This document shows, in pieces, positions 6,825 to 15,253 of a DNA stretch of 33,717 nucleotides. Source of the stretch: Rhodobacteraceae bacterium (ex Bugula neritina AB1). Lineage in GTDB: Bacteria; Pseudomonadota; Alphaproteobacteria; Rhodobacterales; Rhodobacteraceae. The first letter of the stretch is position 1; each line of letters starts with the position of its first letter. The stretch covers positions 1 to 33,717 of the forward strand of contig MDLF01000003.1 of assembly GCA_001730095.1 (NCBI GenBank), in the 5' to 3' direction. The position numbers and the translations under genes were made by a program. Below the pieces are notes generated by a model. That model saw only the letters and a list, made by a program, of their open reading frames with translations, did no database searches and was not told the origin of the DNA.

Positions 6825-8855
6825 TCAGTATTTCCGGCGCATCAGCGCATCGGCTGCCACCGCATCAGACGGGGTGCACAGAAGCGGGTTGATCTCGATC
6901 TCCTCCAACCCCGCTGCATTCTCTATCACATAGGCCTCAACCGCGCGGATTGCGCGCAGGATCGCCTCGCGATCAGCAGCAGGCGCACCGCGATAGCCGT
7001 CCAGCAGTTTGGCCACACGCAACGATTTCAGTGCTGTTTCAACCTCAGCATCCGAAGCCGGCAACAGGAAGGACGCGCTGTCCTCCATCAGTTCGGTCAG
7101 AGTACCGCCCGCGGCCAGAGTCATGACAAAGCCATGCGCCGGGTCCTTGACCACACCGATCAGCAGCTCGGCAACGGCGCCGGTCGCCATTTCCTCCACC
7201 AAAAACCGCGAGGCAGGCATATTGAAAGCGGCGTCGCTGACCTCCTGGCCGGACTTCAAGTTCAGCACAACGGCTCCCGCTTCGGTCTTATGGGCCACGC
7301 CTTCGCCCTTCAGCACCACCGGAAAACCGACATCTACGGCCACCGCACGGGCATTGGTGGCCGAAGCCGCGCGTTTGAAACGCGGCACGCGCAGGCCGTA
7401 TTCTGACAACTGGAATTTGGCCTCCGCTTCCGGCACCAGATCCGGTTCCACAATTGGGGTTGGCAGCAACAAGGGTGCCGGTGCATCCGGCAGCGGCATG
7501 CTGGCGGCCTCACAAGCGGCAATTGCCTCGCTGAGACCCGCAAAGGGCACCACACCTGCCGCCATCAGCCGCGCGGCAACATCTTCCGGCAGCAATTCCG
7601 GCAGGGTTGCCACCAGTCCGACATTGGCGCCGGTGCTCTGATGCGAGCAGATGGCAGCCTGAATGGCGCATTCCCAGTCGGAGGCATCACAGCGATCATT
7701 ACGCGGGAAATCAGCAATCAGCATTGTCATTGCCAGCTGCGGATCCATCATCGCCGAAAACGCCTTGGTCATCGCCTCGCCGTCGCGCCAGATATAGGTG
7801 TGATAGTCGAGCGGATTTGCCAGCGCCACCATCGGTCCCAATGCATCCCGCAGATCACTTTTCTGCCGCTCGTTCAGCGGGGGGAATTCAACGTTGTGCG
7901 CATGCCCGGTGTCTGCGGCCAAGCTTGCCTCTCCTCCTGAACAGCTGATGGTGGCAATACGGTTCGACGGAAGCCGTCCCGTCACATGCAGCAGTTTCAA
8001 CGTCTCCAGAAAGGACGGCAAATCATCCAGGCGCGGAATGCCAAAGCGTGAGAGCAAAGCCCCAGCGCCCGCGTCACCACCTGCAAGCGAAGCGGTATGA
8101 GACACAGTTGCAGCTTGAGCTTCGGCTGATTTGCCGACTTTCAGCGCAATGATCGGCTTGCCCAGTTCACGCGCCCGCGCCGCCAAAGCTTCAAACGCGC
8201 GCAGGTCGCCAAAACCTTCAATGTGCAGGCCCAACGCGGTGACGCGATCATCTGCCAGCAATGCTTCGCCGATGGCAGCGATGCCCGACTGCGCCTGATT
8301 ACCGGCAGTTACCACATAAGCCACTGGCAGGCCGCGCTTCTGCATTGTCAGGTTGATCGCGATATTGGAGCTTTGGGTGACCAACGCCACGCCTTTTTCC
8401 GCCCGGGCGCCACCATGCTGGTCTGGCCACAGCAGCGCGCCATCCAGATAGTTGATGAAGCCATAACAGTTGGGGCCAAGGAAGGGCATTTCACCTGCCG
8501 CCTCCAGCAGCTGCGCCTGCAGGTCTGCGCCCTCGGCATCCTCAGCGGCAGCTTCCAGAAAACCAGAAGCAAAGCACACAGCTCCGCCAGCACCACGCGC
8601 CGACAGCTGCCGCACCACCTCGATGGTGACAAAACGATTCACCCCGATAAAGGCTGCATCCGGTGCGTCTGGCAAGCTGTCCACATCCGTGAAGGCGGAC
8701 AAGCCTGCGACCTCAACTGATTTGGGGTGGACGGGCCAGATTGTGCCCTCGAACCCCATTTTCCGGCATTGCTCGATCACCAGGCGGCACCATGTGCCGC
8801 CGCCGATCACAGCAATGTTCTTCGGGCGGAAGAGACGGGATAGGTCGCGTGTCAT
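6825..8855 (-). CDS. NDP-forming acyl-CoA synthetase (acetate-CoA ligase family)
   Basis: A 676-residue fused-subunit acyl-CoA synthetase (ADP-forming) that makes a CoA thioester with ATP through a phosphohistidine. Domain order: CoA-binding Rossmann domain (RPKNIAVIGGG at about 10-20), two succinyl-CoA-ligase-like flavodoxin domains with the phosphorylated His in VSHTASLAGGDAG, then a C-terminal ATP-grasp domain (GFPVVLKGEGVAHKTEAG). Length is close to the usual 690-710. It sits 50 bases before caiD on the same strand, so its substrate is probably a carnitine-related or similar short-chain acid; it would replace the AMP-forming CaiC or the CaiB CoA-transferase of enteric bacteria. The substrate is inferred from context. 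Confidence 0.85.
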   Translation of the reverse strand: MTRDLSRLFRPKNIAVIGGGTWCRLVIEQCRKMGFEGTIWPVHPKSVEVAGLSAFTDVDSLPDAPDAAFIGVNRFVTIEVVRQLSARGAGGAVCFASGFLEAAAEDAEGADLQAQLLEAAGEMPFLGPNCYGFINYLDGALLWPDQHGGARAEKGVALVTQSSNIAINLTMQKRGLPVAYVVTAGNQAQSGIAAIGEALLADDRVTALGLHIEGFGDLRAFEALAARARELGKPIIALKVGKSAEAQAATVSHTASLAGGDAGAGALLSRFGIPRLDDLPSFLETLKLLHVTGRLPSNRIATISCSGGEASLAADTGHAHNVEFPPLNERQKSDLRDALGPMVALANPLDYHTYIWRDGEAMTKAFSAMMDPQLAMTMLIADFPRNDRCDASDWECAIQAAICSHQSTGANVGLVATLPELLPEDVAARLMAAGVVPFAGLSEAIAACEAASMPLPDAPAPLLLPTPIVEPDLVPEAEAKFQLSEYGLRVPRFKRAASATNARAVAVDVGFPVVLKGEGVAHKTEAGAVVLNLKSGQEVSDAAFNMPASRFLVEEMATGAVAELLIGVVKDPAHGFVMTLAAGGTLTELMEDSASFLLPASDAEVETALKSLRVAKLLDGYRGAPAADREAILRAIRAVEAYVIENAAGLEEIEINPLLCTPSDAVAADALMRRKY

Positions 8856-8888
8856 TCTTTAGCGGTTCCGCTGTTTGAGAGTTCGGGA

Positions 8889-8923
8889 GCCTCCGGCGGG
8901 GATATTTTCAGCCAGAAGAAGAG
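8889..8923 (+). repeat. Dispersed intergenic repeat, copy A
   Basis: This 35-base element starts GCCTCCGGCGGGGATATTTT and ends CAGAAGAAGAG. It matches copy B at 9047-9081 (opposite orientation) at most positions, and copy C at 20027-20060. It lies between the acyl-CoA synthetase and SelW-like genes. Confidence 0.7.
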
Positions 8924-9000
8924 TAAGAGTTCATTAACCAGAATCGGCAACGTTGTTTGCGCGGTACAGGCGGGGACGCCGATGACCGCGCCAGGAGAAG

Positions 9001-9031
9001 GCCCCCGGTTGCGGCGCTGCCCTCCGGGGGC
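9001..9031. repeat. GC-rich hairpin between repeats A and B
   Basis: GCCCCCGG (9001-9008) pairs perfectly with CCGGGGGC (9024-9031) over a 15-base loop. It lies between the two inverted copies of the dispersed repeat, inside the putative operon, and could attenuate or process the mRNA. Confidence 0.4.
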
Positions 9032-9046
9032 TGGATCTGATCTCAA

Positions 9047-9081
9047 TCTTCTTCTGGCCTTAAAATATCCTCGCCGAAGGC
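9047..9081 (-). repeat. Dispersed intergenic repeat, copy B (inverted relative to A)
   Basis: Read on the minus strand it starts GCCTTCGGCGAGGATATTTT and ends CCAGAAGAAGA, the same element as copy A with a few changes. With A it forms a long imperfect inverted repeat flanking about 120 bases. Confidence 0.7.
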
Positions 9082-9099
9082 GAAACATGGCGTTCGGTT

Positions 9100-9408
9100 T
9101 CAAGATGTCGGCCGGTCGAGATGGCCTAGATTCAAGTCCGGGTCAATCCGGTCACGCACGCGGGTTTTCAGCTCTTTCGCGTCAGGAAAGCCGCCGTCCC
9201 GTTTGCGTTCCCAAATCAGCTCCTTGTCTACATGGATCTCAAAGACCCCGCCCAGATCTCCGGGAACCAGTGTCACCCCGCCCAAGGCGCCCTGGAAAGT
9301 CTGCAGCAGTTCCTGCGCCATCCAGCCTGCCCGCAGCAGCCAGTTGCAGCCGGTGCAGTAGGTAATGGTAACGGTGGGTTTCTCTGGGGCGGTCCCGGAG
9401 TAGGTCAT
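9100..9408 (-). CDS. SelT/SelW/SelH (Rdx) family thioredoxin-like protein
   Basis: A 102-residue small protein of the Rdx family, whose eukaryotic members include selenoprotein W. The signature follows the first strand: VTITYCTGCNWLLRAGW, a CxxC at about residues 18-21 with Cys where selenoproteins have Sec, then the conserved GGVFEIHVDKELIWERK (a GxFEV-like motif) and GGFPDAKELKTRVRD. These folds are thioredoxin-like and thought to act in thiol redox. The gene begins three bases after the acyl-CoA dehydrogenase stop, so the two are co-translated. A role in protecting or serving that dehydrogenase is possible but unproven. No selenocysteine is needed. Confidence 0.85.
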   Translation of the reverse strand: MTYSGTAPEKPTVTITYCTGCNWLLRAGWMAQELLQTFQGALGGVTLVPGDLGGVFEIHVDKELIWERKRDGGFPDAKELKTRVRDRIDPDLNLGHLDRPTS

Positions 9409-9411
9409 GGA

Positions 9412-10575
9412 TCAGCCTCCGACGGCGCGCAGCATCTCGCGGCTGATGATGTGCCGCTGGATTTCACTGGTGCCTTCCCAGATACGTTCGACCCGCGCGT
9501 CGCGCCAGATGCGTTCCAGCGGCAGCTCGTCCATCAGGCCCATGCCGCCGTGGATCTGGATCGCCTCATCAGCCACCATCGCCAGCATCTCTGTGGCCTT
9601 CAGCTTGGCCATCGACATGTCGGCCTCAGTGACGGTGCCCTGGTCGAATTTCCAGCCCGCCTCCCAGGTCAAGAGGTTCGCCGCCTTCAGCTCCAGCGCC
9701 ATATCGGCCAGTTTGAAGGAGATGCCCTGGAACTTGCCGATCTGTTGACCGAACTGCTTGCGCTCTGCCGCGTAGCTGAGTGAGTGTTCCAGCGCCCGTT
9801 CCGCGCGGCCCAGACAGGTGGCTGCGACCTGTAGGCGGGTGGCGCCCAGCCAGGTATTGGCAACCTCAAAGCCCTTGTCGACCTCACCCAGAATAGCCGA
9901 GGATGGCAGGCGGCAGTCGTCGAACTCCAGCACCGCGTTGGTATAGCCACGGTGGCTGACGTTGCCGTAACCGTCGCGGACCTCGAAACCCGGCGTCCCC
10001 TTGTCGACAAAAAAGGCGGTGATCTTTTTCTTTGGCCCACGCGGGGTGTCCTCAACGCCGGTGGCCATGAAGCAGATGGCAAAATCGGCGATGTCGGCGT
10101 GGCTGATGAAATGCTTGGTACCATTCAGGATCCAGTCATCGCCGTCCTGACGCGCGGTGGCCTTCATGCCGCGCAGGTCCGAGCCCGCATCCGGCTCGGT
10201 CATCGCCAGACAATCCCATTTCTCGCCCTTCATGCAAGGGAACAGGTATTTTTCCTTCTGCTCCTCGGTGCCTGCCAGCAGAATGTTCGAAGGCCGTGCA
10301 ACGCCGGTCCAGTGCAGCGCGTAATTGGCGCGGCCCAGCTCCTTTTCATACATCAGCCAGGTCAGGGTATCGAGACCGGCACCGCCCACCTCCTCGGGCA
10401 TGTTGGCGGCATAAAGGCCAGCCTCCATCGCCTTCTTCTGCACATCGCGGATCACATCCATGTCCAGATGGCCGGTGCGCTCAATCTCCGCCTCATGCGG
10501 ATACAGCTCCTTCTCCACAAAGGCACGGGTGGTCTCAACGATCATCGACTGTTCTTCGGTCATACCGAACTGCAT
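9412..10575 (-). CDS. Acyl-CoA dehydrogenase (CaiA/BcoB-like)
   Basis: A 387-residue FAD-dependent acyl-CoA dehydrogenase that introduces an alpha-beta double bond into an acyl-CoA and passes electrons to ETF. Seen: N-terminal helical domain, the FAD/substrate signature AMTEPDAGSDLRGMKATA, central beta domain, RKQFGQQIGKFQGI, IQIHGGMGLMDE and the C-terminal ERIWEGTSEIQRHII, whose Glu is the catalytic base of the family. The ATG at 10575 has AAGGA upstream; the reading frame extends further but without family sequence. First gene of the minus-strand operon with the SelW-like protein, the acyl-CoA synthetase and caiD, and divergent from a GlxA-type regulator. Likely substrate gamma-butyrobetainyl-CoA or similar, by context. 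Confidence 0.87.
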   Translation of the reverse strand: MQFGMTEEQSMIVETTRAFVEKELYPHEAEIERTGHLDMDVIRDVQKKAMEAGLYAANMPEEVGGAGLDTLTWLMYEKELGRANYALHWTGVARPSNILLAGTEEQKEKYLFPCMKGEKWDCLAMTEPDAGSDLRGMKATARQDGDDWILNGTKHFISHADIADFAICFMATGVEDTPRGPKKKITAFFVDKGTPGFEVRDGYGNVSHRGYTNAVLEFDDCRLPSSAILGEVDKGFEVANTWLGATRLQVAATCLGRAERALEHSLSYAAERKQFGQQIGKFQGISFKLADMALELKAANLLTWEAGWKFDQGTVTEADMSMAKLKATEMLAMVADEAIQIHGGMGLMDELPLERIWRDARVERIWEGTSEIQRHIISREMLRAVGG

Positions 10576-10589
10576 GGCGGTCTTCCTTC

Positions 10590-10627
10590 GGCAAATCTGT
10601 TGCCAATCAGAATAGGCGCCTTGCGCC
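10590..10627. promoter_or_regulatory. Divergent promoter region with two palindromes
   Basis: Between the divergent acyl-CoA dehydrogenase and GlxA-like regulator genes (80 bases) are GGCAA-ATCTG-TTGCC at 10590-10604 and GGCGC-CTT-GCGCC at 10615-10627, both perfect. They are candidate operators for the adjacent regulator, though AraC-type proteins usually bind direct repeats. Confidence 0.35.
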
Positions 10628-10655
10628 CCCTCATCATGCAAAGATAGAAGAAATC

Positions 10656-11594
10656 ATGCACAATTGGGAAAAAGATAACGCTGCAGCGCGGCAAACAGAT
10701 GTGCTGCTGTTTGATGCCTTCTCGGCCCATTGCTTGGCCAATACTGTCGAGCCGCTGCGGGCTGCCAACACATTCGCCGGGCGGCAGGTCTATGCCTGGC
10801 GGTTCCTGACGCTGGACGGCGAACCGGCTGTATCGTCGTCTGGCATGGAAGTGCGGGCGCATGGGCGGCTGGCAGACTGCAGCGGGGATCTGCTGATTGC
10901 GATGCCGTCTTATGACTTTTTGCGCCACACCACAGTGGCCACCGCGCGGGCGCTGAAATCAGCCTCCCGCCGCTATAATGTGCTGGCAGGCTTTGACACC
11001 GGTGCCTGGCTGCTGGCGCAGGCCGGGTTGCTGGACGGGCGACAGGCGACGATCCACTGGGAGGAACTCAACCGATTTACCGAGACCTTCCCGCAGGTGC
11101 AGGCCGAACGCGCGCGGCAGGTCTGGGACGGCGACCGCATCACCTGCACCGGTGCGCTGGCGGCCTTTGACACCATGATGAAACTGATTGGTGAACAACA
11201 CGGCGCCGCTCTGCGGCTGGAGGTCGCCACCCTGTTCATGGCGCCTGACGCGACCGAAACCCAGGACCCGATACTGGTGCGTGGCAAATCCGTCGCCCGC
11301 GCGGTTGCGGTGATGCAGGCCAACCTGGAGGCCCCTCTGCCCATCGCCGCGGTGGCACGTCAGGCGGGCCGCAGCCAAAAGGATCTGGAGGTCCGGATGA
11401 AGGCGGAACTCAGTGCCACGCCACAAGCCGTTTACCGGCGGTTGCGGCTGATACAGGCCAGAAAGCTCGTGTTAGAGACAGTTCTGAGTGTATCTGAAAT
11501 TGCCCTGCGCTGCGGCTATGACGACCCCAGCGCCCTCACCCGCGCCTTCAAAGCAGAGTTTGGAACCACGCCGCGTGCCTTGCGCAGCAGCTAG
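10656..11594 (+). CDS. GlxA/CdhR-type AraC-family transcriptional regulator
   Basis: A 312-residue regulator with an N-terminal DJ-1/PfpI-like (GATase1-like) ligand domain, beginning TDVLLFDAFSAHCLANTVEPLRAAN, and a C-terminal AraC helix-turn-helix pair from about residue 215 onward. The second HTH is LSVSEIALRCGYDDPSALTRAFKAEFGTTP, a very typical AraC signature. Regulators of this architecture include CdhR and GbdR, which control carnitine and glycine betaine catabolism in pseudomonads. Its divergent position next to acyl-CoA dehydrogenase and its caiD operon fits a similar regulatory job. ATG 10656 follows AGAAGAAATC; an upstream frame antisense to the dehydrogenase is not coding. Its stop overlaps the convergent DUF2157 gene's stop. 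Confidence 0.88.
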   Translation: MHNWEKDNAAARQTDVLLFDAFSAHCLANTVEPLRAANTFAGRQVYAWRFLTLDGEPAVSSSGMEVRAHGRLADCSGDLLIAMPSYDFLRHTTVATARALKSASRRYNVLAGFDTGAWLLAQAGLLDGRQATIHWEELNRFTETFPQVQAERARQVWDGDRITCTGALAAFDTMMKLIGEQHGAALRLEVATLFMAPDATETQDPILVRGKSVARAVAVMQANLEAPLPIAAVARQAGRSQKDLEVRMKAELSATPQAVYRRLRLIQARKLVLETVLSVSEIALRCGYDDPSALTRAFKAEFGTTPRALRSS

Positions 11595-12781
11595 CCCTGT
11601 TTGGCCGTCATCCATTGGTTCAGCCGCCACAAGCCCCAGGCCAGCGGGATCGCTGCCAGCCCGCCGATTACATAGGCCAACGGTTCATCCGCGAAGGTTT
11701 CGAACATCTGCGTATAGCCGTGGATCGCGGCAAAAGTCAGCGCCGCATTAAACAGACCGCGCTGATGCCGCTGCGCAGCCCAGAAGATCACCACTGCCAG
11801 TATGGCGGCCCAAAGCACGGAATAGACACCTTCGGAGATGAACAGCGCGCTGTCGCGGAAGGCATCGCGCGCCGCAGAATACGTCTCCCAGTCCTTATAC
11901 CCGTCTCTGTAACGGCCCGGCCCCCAGACGGTTTCTCCCACCACATCGCCCCACAGCGACCCAACAAGCGCGCAGAGATTGGCCACCACAAAGCCCAGGG
12001 TTGCCAAGATACGCAGGTGCCGGGCGTCACGTTCAACCAGGCGGGAGGCGCCCCAGACACAGAGCACGATCAGCAGCACCATCTGCAGGATCGTCAGCGT
12101 CGATTCCGGCGAATAGAACACATAGGCCGCGTGGAAATAGCTGGTGCCGGTCTCCATCATCTGCGCAAAGGGGGCAATCGCCAGGGCAGTGACAAAGCGC
12201 ACGTCCACCAGCCAGCCGACTGCTGCCAGCGCGGCGGCATAATACAGCAGCGCAAGGTTCCGCAGCGGCGAGCCGATTTCATACTGCTGCAACAGCAGTT
12301 CTATCCCCGCCAGATGCATCGCAAGCCCCATCAGCAGGATCGCCCCCAGCACAAATCCCGCAGACCAGGCGCCGTGCCGCCAGCGCCAGGTGCAGATCAG
12401 CGCCACCAGCGCGCCGACGGGCAGCATCACCCAGCCGGCAATGTCTTCATATTTGTCCGCCAGCTCGATCGAGGCACCGCCCATTAGCATGCCAGCCCCG
12501 ATCAGCGTGGCTGAATTGCCAAACATCCGCAGCGTCTCGCTACCGCGCGCCAGAACGGCCAGCCCGCCGCCCAGCATCAGGATACCGGTTACTGCCACCG
12601 CCAGCGGATCCGCCAGCCAAAAAATGAACCCGGCAGTGGCCGCGATGATCCCGAAACACAGGATCGCATTCACCGCCAGCGAAACCATCACCTCGCGCGA
12701 ACGCGCCTCTATCCTGCGGGCCTGATCCGCAGTCAGCACCCCCTCCTCAACCAAAGCAGTTGTGTCGGCAATGGCGTGCAT
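11591..12781 (-). CDS. DUF2157-like integral membrane protein
   Basis: A 396-residue polytopic membrane protein. The N-terminus is a short cytoplasmic helical segment (VEEGVLTADQARRIEARSRE) of the kind that marks DUF2157 proteins, followed by about ten hydrophobic segments. A hydrophilic loop carries WGPGRYRDGYKDWETYSAARDAFRD near residues 290-315. No catalytic motif is visible and the function is unknown. It is convergent with the GlxA-type regulator, and the two stop codons share bases (CTAG at 11591-11594). It lies 81 bases after the VOC gene on the same strand. Confidence 0.75.
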   Translation of the reverse strand: MHAIADTTALVEEGVLTADQARRIEARSREVMVSLAVNAILCFGIIAATAGFIFWLADPLAVAVTGILMLGGGLAVLARGSETLRMFGNSATLIGAGMLMGGASIELADKYEDIAGWVMLPVGALVALICTWRWRHGAWSAGFVLGAILLMGLAMHLAGIELLLQQYEIGSPLRNLALLYYAAALAAVGWLVDVRFVTALAIAPFAQMMETGTSYFHAAYVFYSPESTLTILQMVLLIVLCVWGASRLVERDARHLRILATLGFVVANLCALVGSLWGDVVGETVWGPGRYRDGYKDWETYSAARDAFRDSALFISEGVYSVLWAAILAVVIFWAAQRHQRGLFNAALTFAAIHGYTQMFETFADEPLAYVIGGLAAIPLAWGLWRLNQWMTAKQG

Positions 12782-12862
12782 CAGCGGTCCCTCTCGGCAT
12801 CAAAGTTGTCGGCCAGCATGGACTGGCCATCAAACAGAGGAAAGGGGAGGAATTCCCTGCCC

Positions 12863-13285
12863 TTACCCCTTGGGTTGGCTCGGCACCCAGGCATATCCGT
12901 TTTCGCACAGGATATAGGCCTCGCGCAGGCCATGCGGCTTGTCGGTGGCAGGCTGAAAGATCGTGAAGCCTGCGGCCTCTGCCCGTGCTACGGCGTCATC
13001 TGGATCGGTGTCATAGAGCCGGATTTCAATCCCTGCGCCGCGTGGCGGGTTCTCCGGCAGCAGCCCCAGCAACGGATTTTCCACATAAGTGCCGTCCCTG
13101 TGCAGCTGAAACACCTGACTACCGTAGTTGACGATAGCAAAGTCCCGCGTGGCCTGATGACCCTTCATGGCGAAAACAGTCTCTAAAAAGGTGATTTCAG
13201 CAAGAACATCGCGCACCAGCAAGTTGATTCCGATCCCGCGCAGAGAACGACCAAAGCTGTCTGCGTCCACAGTCTGGTAGTCCAT
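12863..13285 (-). CDS. VOC (glyoxalase/bleomycin-resistance) family protein
   Basis: A 140-residue vicinal-oxygen-chelate fold protein. The first module reads GIGINLLVRDVLAEITFLETVFAM, and the second half GAGIEIRLYDTDPDDAVARAEAAGFTIFQP, followed by GLREAYILCENGYAWVPS. This matches the paired beta-alpha-beta modules of the family. ATG 13285 has GGAGGAATTGGC directly upstream, a strong site; a longer frame upstream is discarded for that reason. Metal ligands of glyoxalase I are not clearly all present, so it may be a dioxygenase-like or binding member. It is divergent from ade. Confidence 0.8.
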   Translation of the reverse strand: MDYQTVDADSFGRSLRGIGINLLVRDVLAEITFLETVFAMKGHQATRDFAIVNYGSQVFQLHRDGTYVENPLLGLLPENPPRGAGIEIRLYDTDPDDAVARAEAAGFTIFQPATDKPHGLREAYILCENGYAWVPSQPKG

Positions 13286-13348
13286 GCCAATTCCTCCGCA
13301 AAAGAAACTCTTGCAACCTGTCGCTGAAACCCACGCGGCCACAAAACA

Positions 13349-13373
13349 AAATGCGTCAACCTTCGGCGCATTT
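13349..13373. promoter_or_regulatory. Candidate operator between VOC gene and ade
   Basis: AAATGCG (13349-13355) and CGCATTT (13367-13373) form a perfect 7-bp inverted repeat with an 11-base spacer in the 165-base divergent gap. This is typical spacing for a dimeric repressor. No known consensus is recognised. Confidence 0.3.
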
Positions 13374-13450
13374 CCACCGCCTACATACAGCTTTGATGAC
13401 AAAGCCGGCAATCCGCTTGCCTTCCCGCCCGCAATCGGAACAATTGGATT

Positions 13451-15253
13451 ATGTCAGAAAACATTTTTCCGAGCTGGCCCGACTCCGCCCCGAAACTTAT
13501 TGATGTTGCTGCCGGACGCGCCCCTGCGGACGTGGTGATCCGGCAGGGGATCTGGGTCAATGTTCACACCCGCGAGCAGCTGCCCGCCCATGATATTGCC
13601 ATTGTGGCCGGGCGCATCGCCTACGTCGGGTCTGATGCCTCTTATTGCACCGGCCCAGACACGCAGATCATCGAGGCCAAGGGCCGCTACATGATCCCCG
13701 GCCTGTGCGACGCACATATGCATATTGAGAGCGGCATGCTGACGCCCGCGGAATTTGCCCGCGCGGTGATCCCGCATGGCACCACTTCGATGTTCACAGA
13801 CCCGCATGAGATCGCCAATGTGCTGGGTCTGGACGGCGTGCGCTATATGCATGACGAGGCGCTGATGCAGCCGGTCAATATATTCACCCAGATGCCCAGC
13901 TGCGCGCCGTCGGCGCCGGGTCTGGAAACCACCGGCCATGAAATCACCCCCGAAGATGTGGTGGAGGCGATGGAATGGCCCGGCATCATCGGGCTGGGCG
14001 AGATGATGAACTTCCCCGGTGTTGCAGGTGCCGACCCCAAGATGCTGGCCGAAATTGCCGCGACCCAACGGGCGGGAAAAACCGTAGGTGGCCATTACGC
14101 CTCCCCTGATTTGGGTCCGGATTTCGCTGCCTATGTGGCCGGCGGCCCGGCAGACGATCACGAGGGCACCTGCGAAGCCGACGCCATCGCCCGGGTGCGC
14201 CAGGGGATGCGCTCGATGATGCGGCTGGGCTCTGCCTGGTACGACATCGAAAGCCAGATCACTGCCGTCACTGAAAAAGGTCTGGACCCACGCAGTTTCA
14301 TTCTGTGCACCGATGATTGCCACTCTGGCACACTGGTCAATGACGGCCATATGAACCGGGTGGTGCGCCATGCCATCGCCTGCGGCTGTGATCCGGTGGT
14401 TGCCTTGCAGATGGCGACCATCAACACCGCCACCCATTTCGGGCTGGAGCGCGAGATCGGCTCGATCACCCCCGGACGGCGCGCTGATGTGATCCTGACC
14501 TCCGACCTGCGTGAACTGCCAATCGAGGTGGTTATTGCCCGTGGCCGGATCGTGGCAGAATCAGGCTCTATCAAGGTGGATTGCCCGCATTTTGACTGGC
14601 CCGCCAGTGCCCGTGGCACGGTGCATCTGGGGAGTGAACTGACAGCCAAGAACTTTGAGCTGGCCGCGCCCGAGGGCGCCAATGTGGTCACCGCAAATGT
14701 GATTGGCGTGGTCGAAAATCAGGCACCGACCAAGGCACTGCAGGCTGAACTGCCGGTGCAGGACGGACTGGTCGAGGGTACAAGTGAGGTCTGCCAGATT
14801 GCCCTGGTCGAACGCCACCGCGGCACTGGCGGCGTCACCAATGCCTTTGTCTCAGGCTTTGGCTATACCGGTAAAATGGCCATGGCCTCCACCGTGGCAC
14901 ATGACAGCCACCATATGATCGTGGTCGGCACCGACCGCGAACAGATGGCGCTGGCAGCCAACCGCCTGGCCGAAGTCGGCGGCGGCGTCACCCTGTTCTG
15001 CGAGGGCGCGGAGCAGGCGCTGGTCGAACTGCCAATTGCTGGCCTGATGTCCGACAGCCCCGCCACAGATGTCGCCGCCAAAGCCGAACAGCTGGGCGAG
15101 GCGATGCAGGCCTGCGGCTGCAGTCTGAACAACGCTTATATGCAGCATTCGCTTTTGGCACTGGTCGTGATCCCGGAACTCAGGATTTCCGACCTGGGCC
15201 TTGTCGATGTCCGTACCTTTCAGAAAATTCCGGTGATTGAGGCCGCGCAATGA
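13451..15253 (+). CDS. ade: Adenine deaminase
   Basis: A 600-residue metallo-dependent hydrolase of the Ade family, converting adenine to hypoxanthine and ammonia. Seen: an N-terminal beta sandwich (IVAGRIAYVG), the metal-binding GLCDAHMHIESGML, FTDPHEIANVLG, ILCTDDCHSGTLVNDGHMN with the conserved aspartates, HFGLEREIGSITPGRRADVIL, and a C-terminal domain with HDSHHMIVVGTDREQMA. Length is that of the single-protein Ade rather than the ADAL adenosine-deaminase-like type. ATG 13451 has only a weak ribosome binding site. Its stop overlaps the amn start by four bases, so the two are translationally coupled. Confidence 0.93.
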   Translation: MSENIFPSWPDSAPKLIDVAAGRAPADVVIRQGIWVNVHTREQLPAHDIAIVAGRIAYVGSDASYCTGPDTQIIEAKGRYMIPGLCDAHMHIESGMLTPAEFARAVIPHGTTSMFTDPHEIANVLGLDGVRYMHDEALMQPVNIFTQMPSCAPSAPGLETTGHEITPEDVVEAMEWPGIIGLGEMMNFPGVAGADPKMLAEIAATQRAGKTVGGHYASPDLGPDFAAYVAGGPADDHEGTCEADAIARVRQGMRSMMRLGSAWYDIESQITAVTEKGLDPRSFILCTDDCHSGTLVNDGHMNRVVRHAIACGCDPVVALQMATINTATHFGLEREIGSITPGRRADVILTSDLRELPIEVVIARGRIVAESGSIKVDCPHFDWPASARGTVHLGSELTAKNFELAAPEGANVVTANVIGVVENQAPTKALQAELPVQDGLVEGTSEVCQIALVERHRGTGGVTNAFVSGFGYTGKMAMASTVAHDSHHMIVVGTDREQMALAANRLAEVGGGVTLFCEGAEQALVELPIAGLMSDSPATDVAAKAEQLGEAMQACGCSLNNAYMQHSLLALVVIPELRISDLGLVDVRTFQKIPVIEAAQ

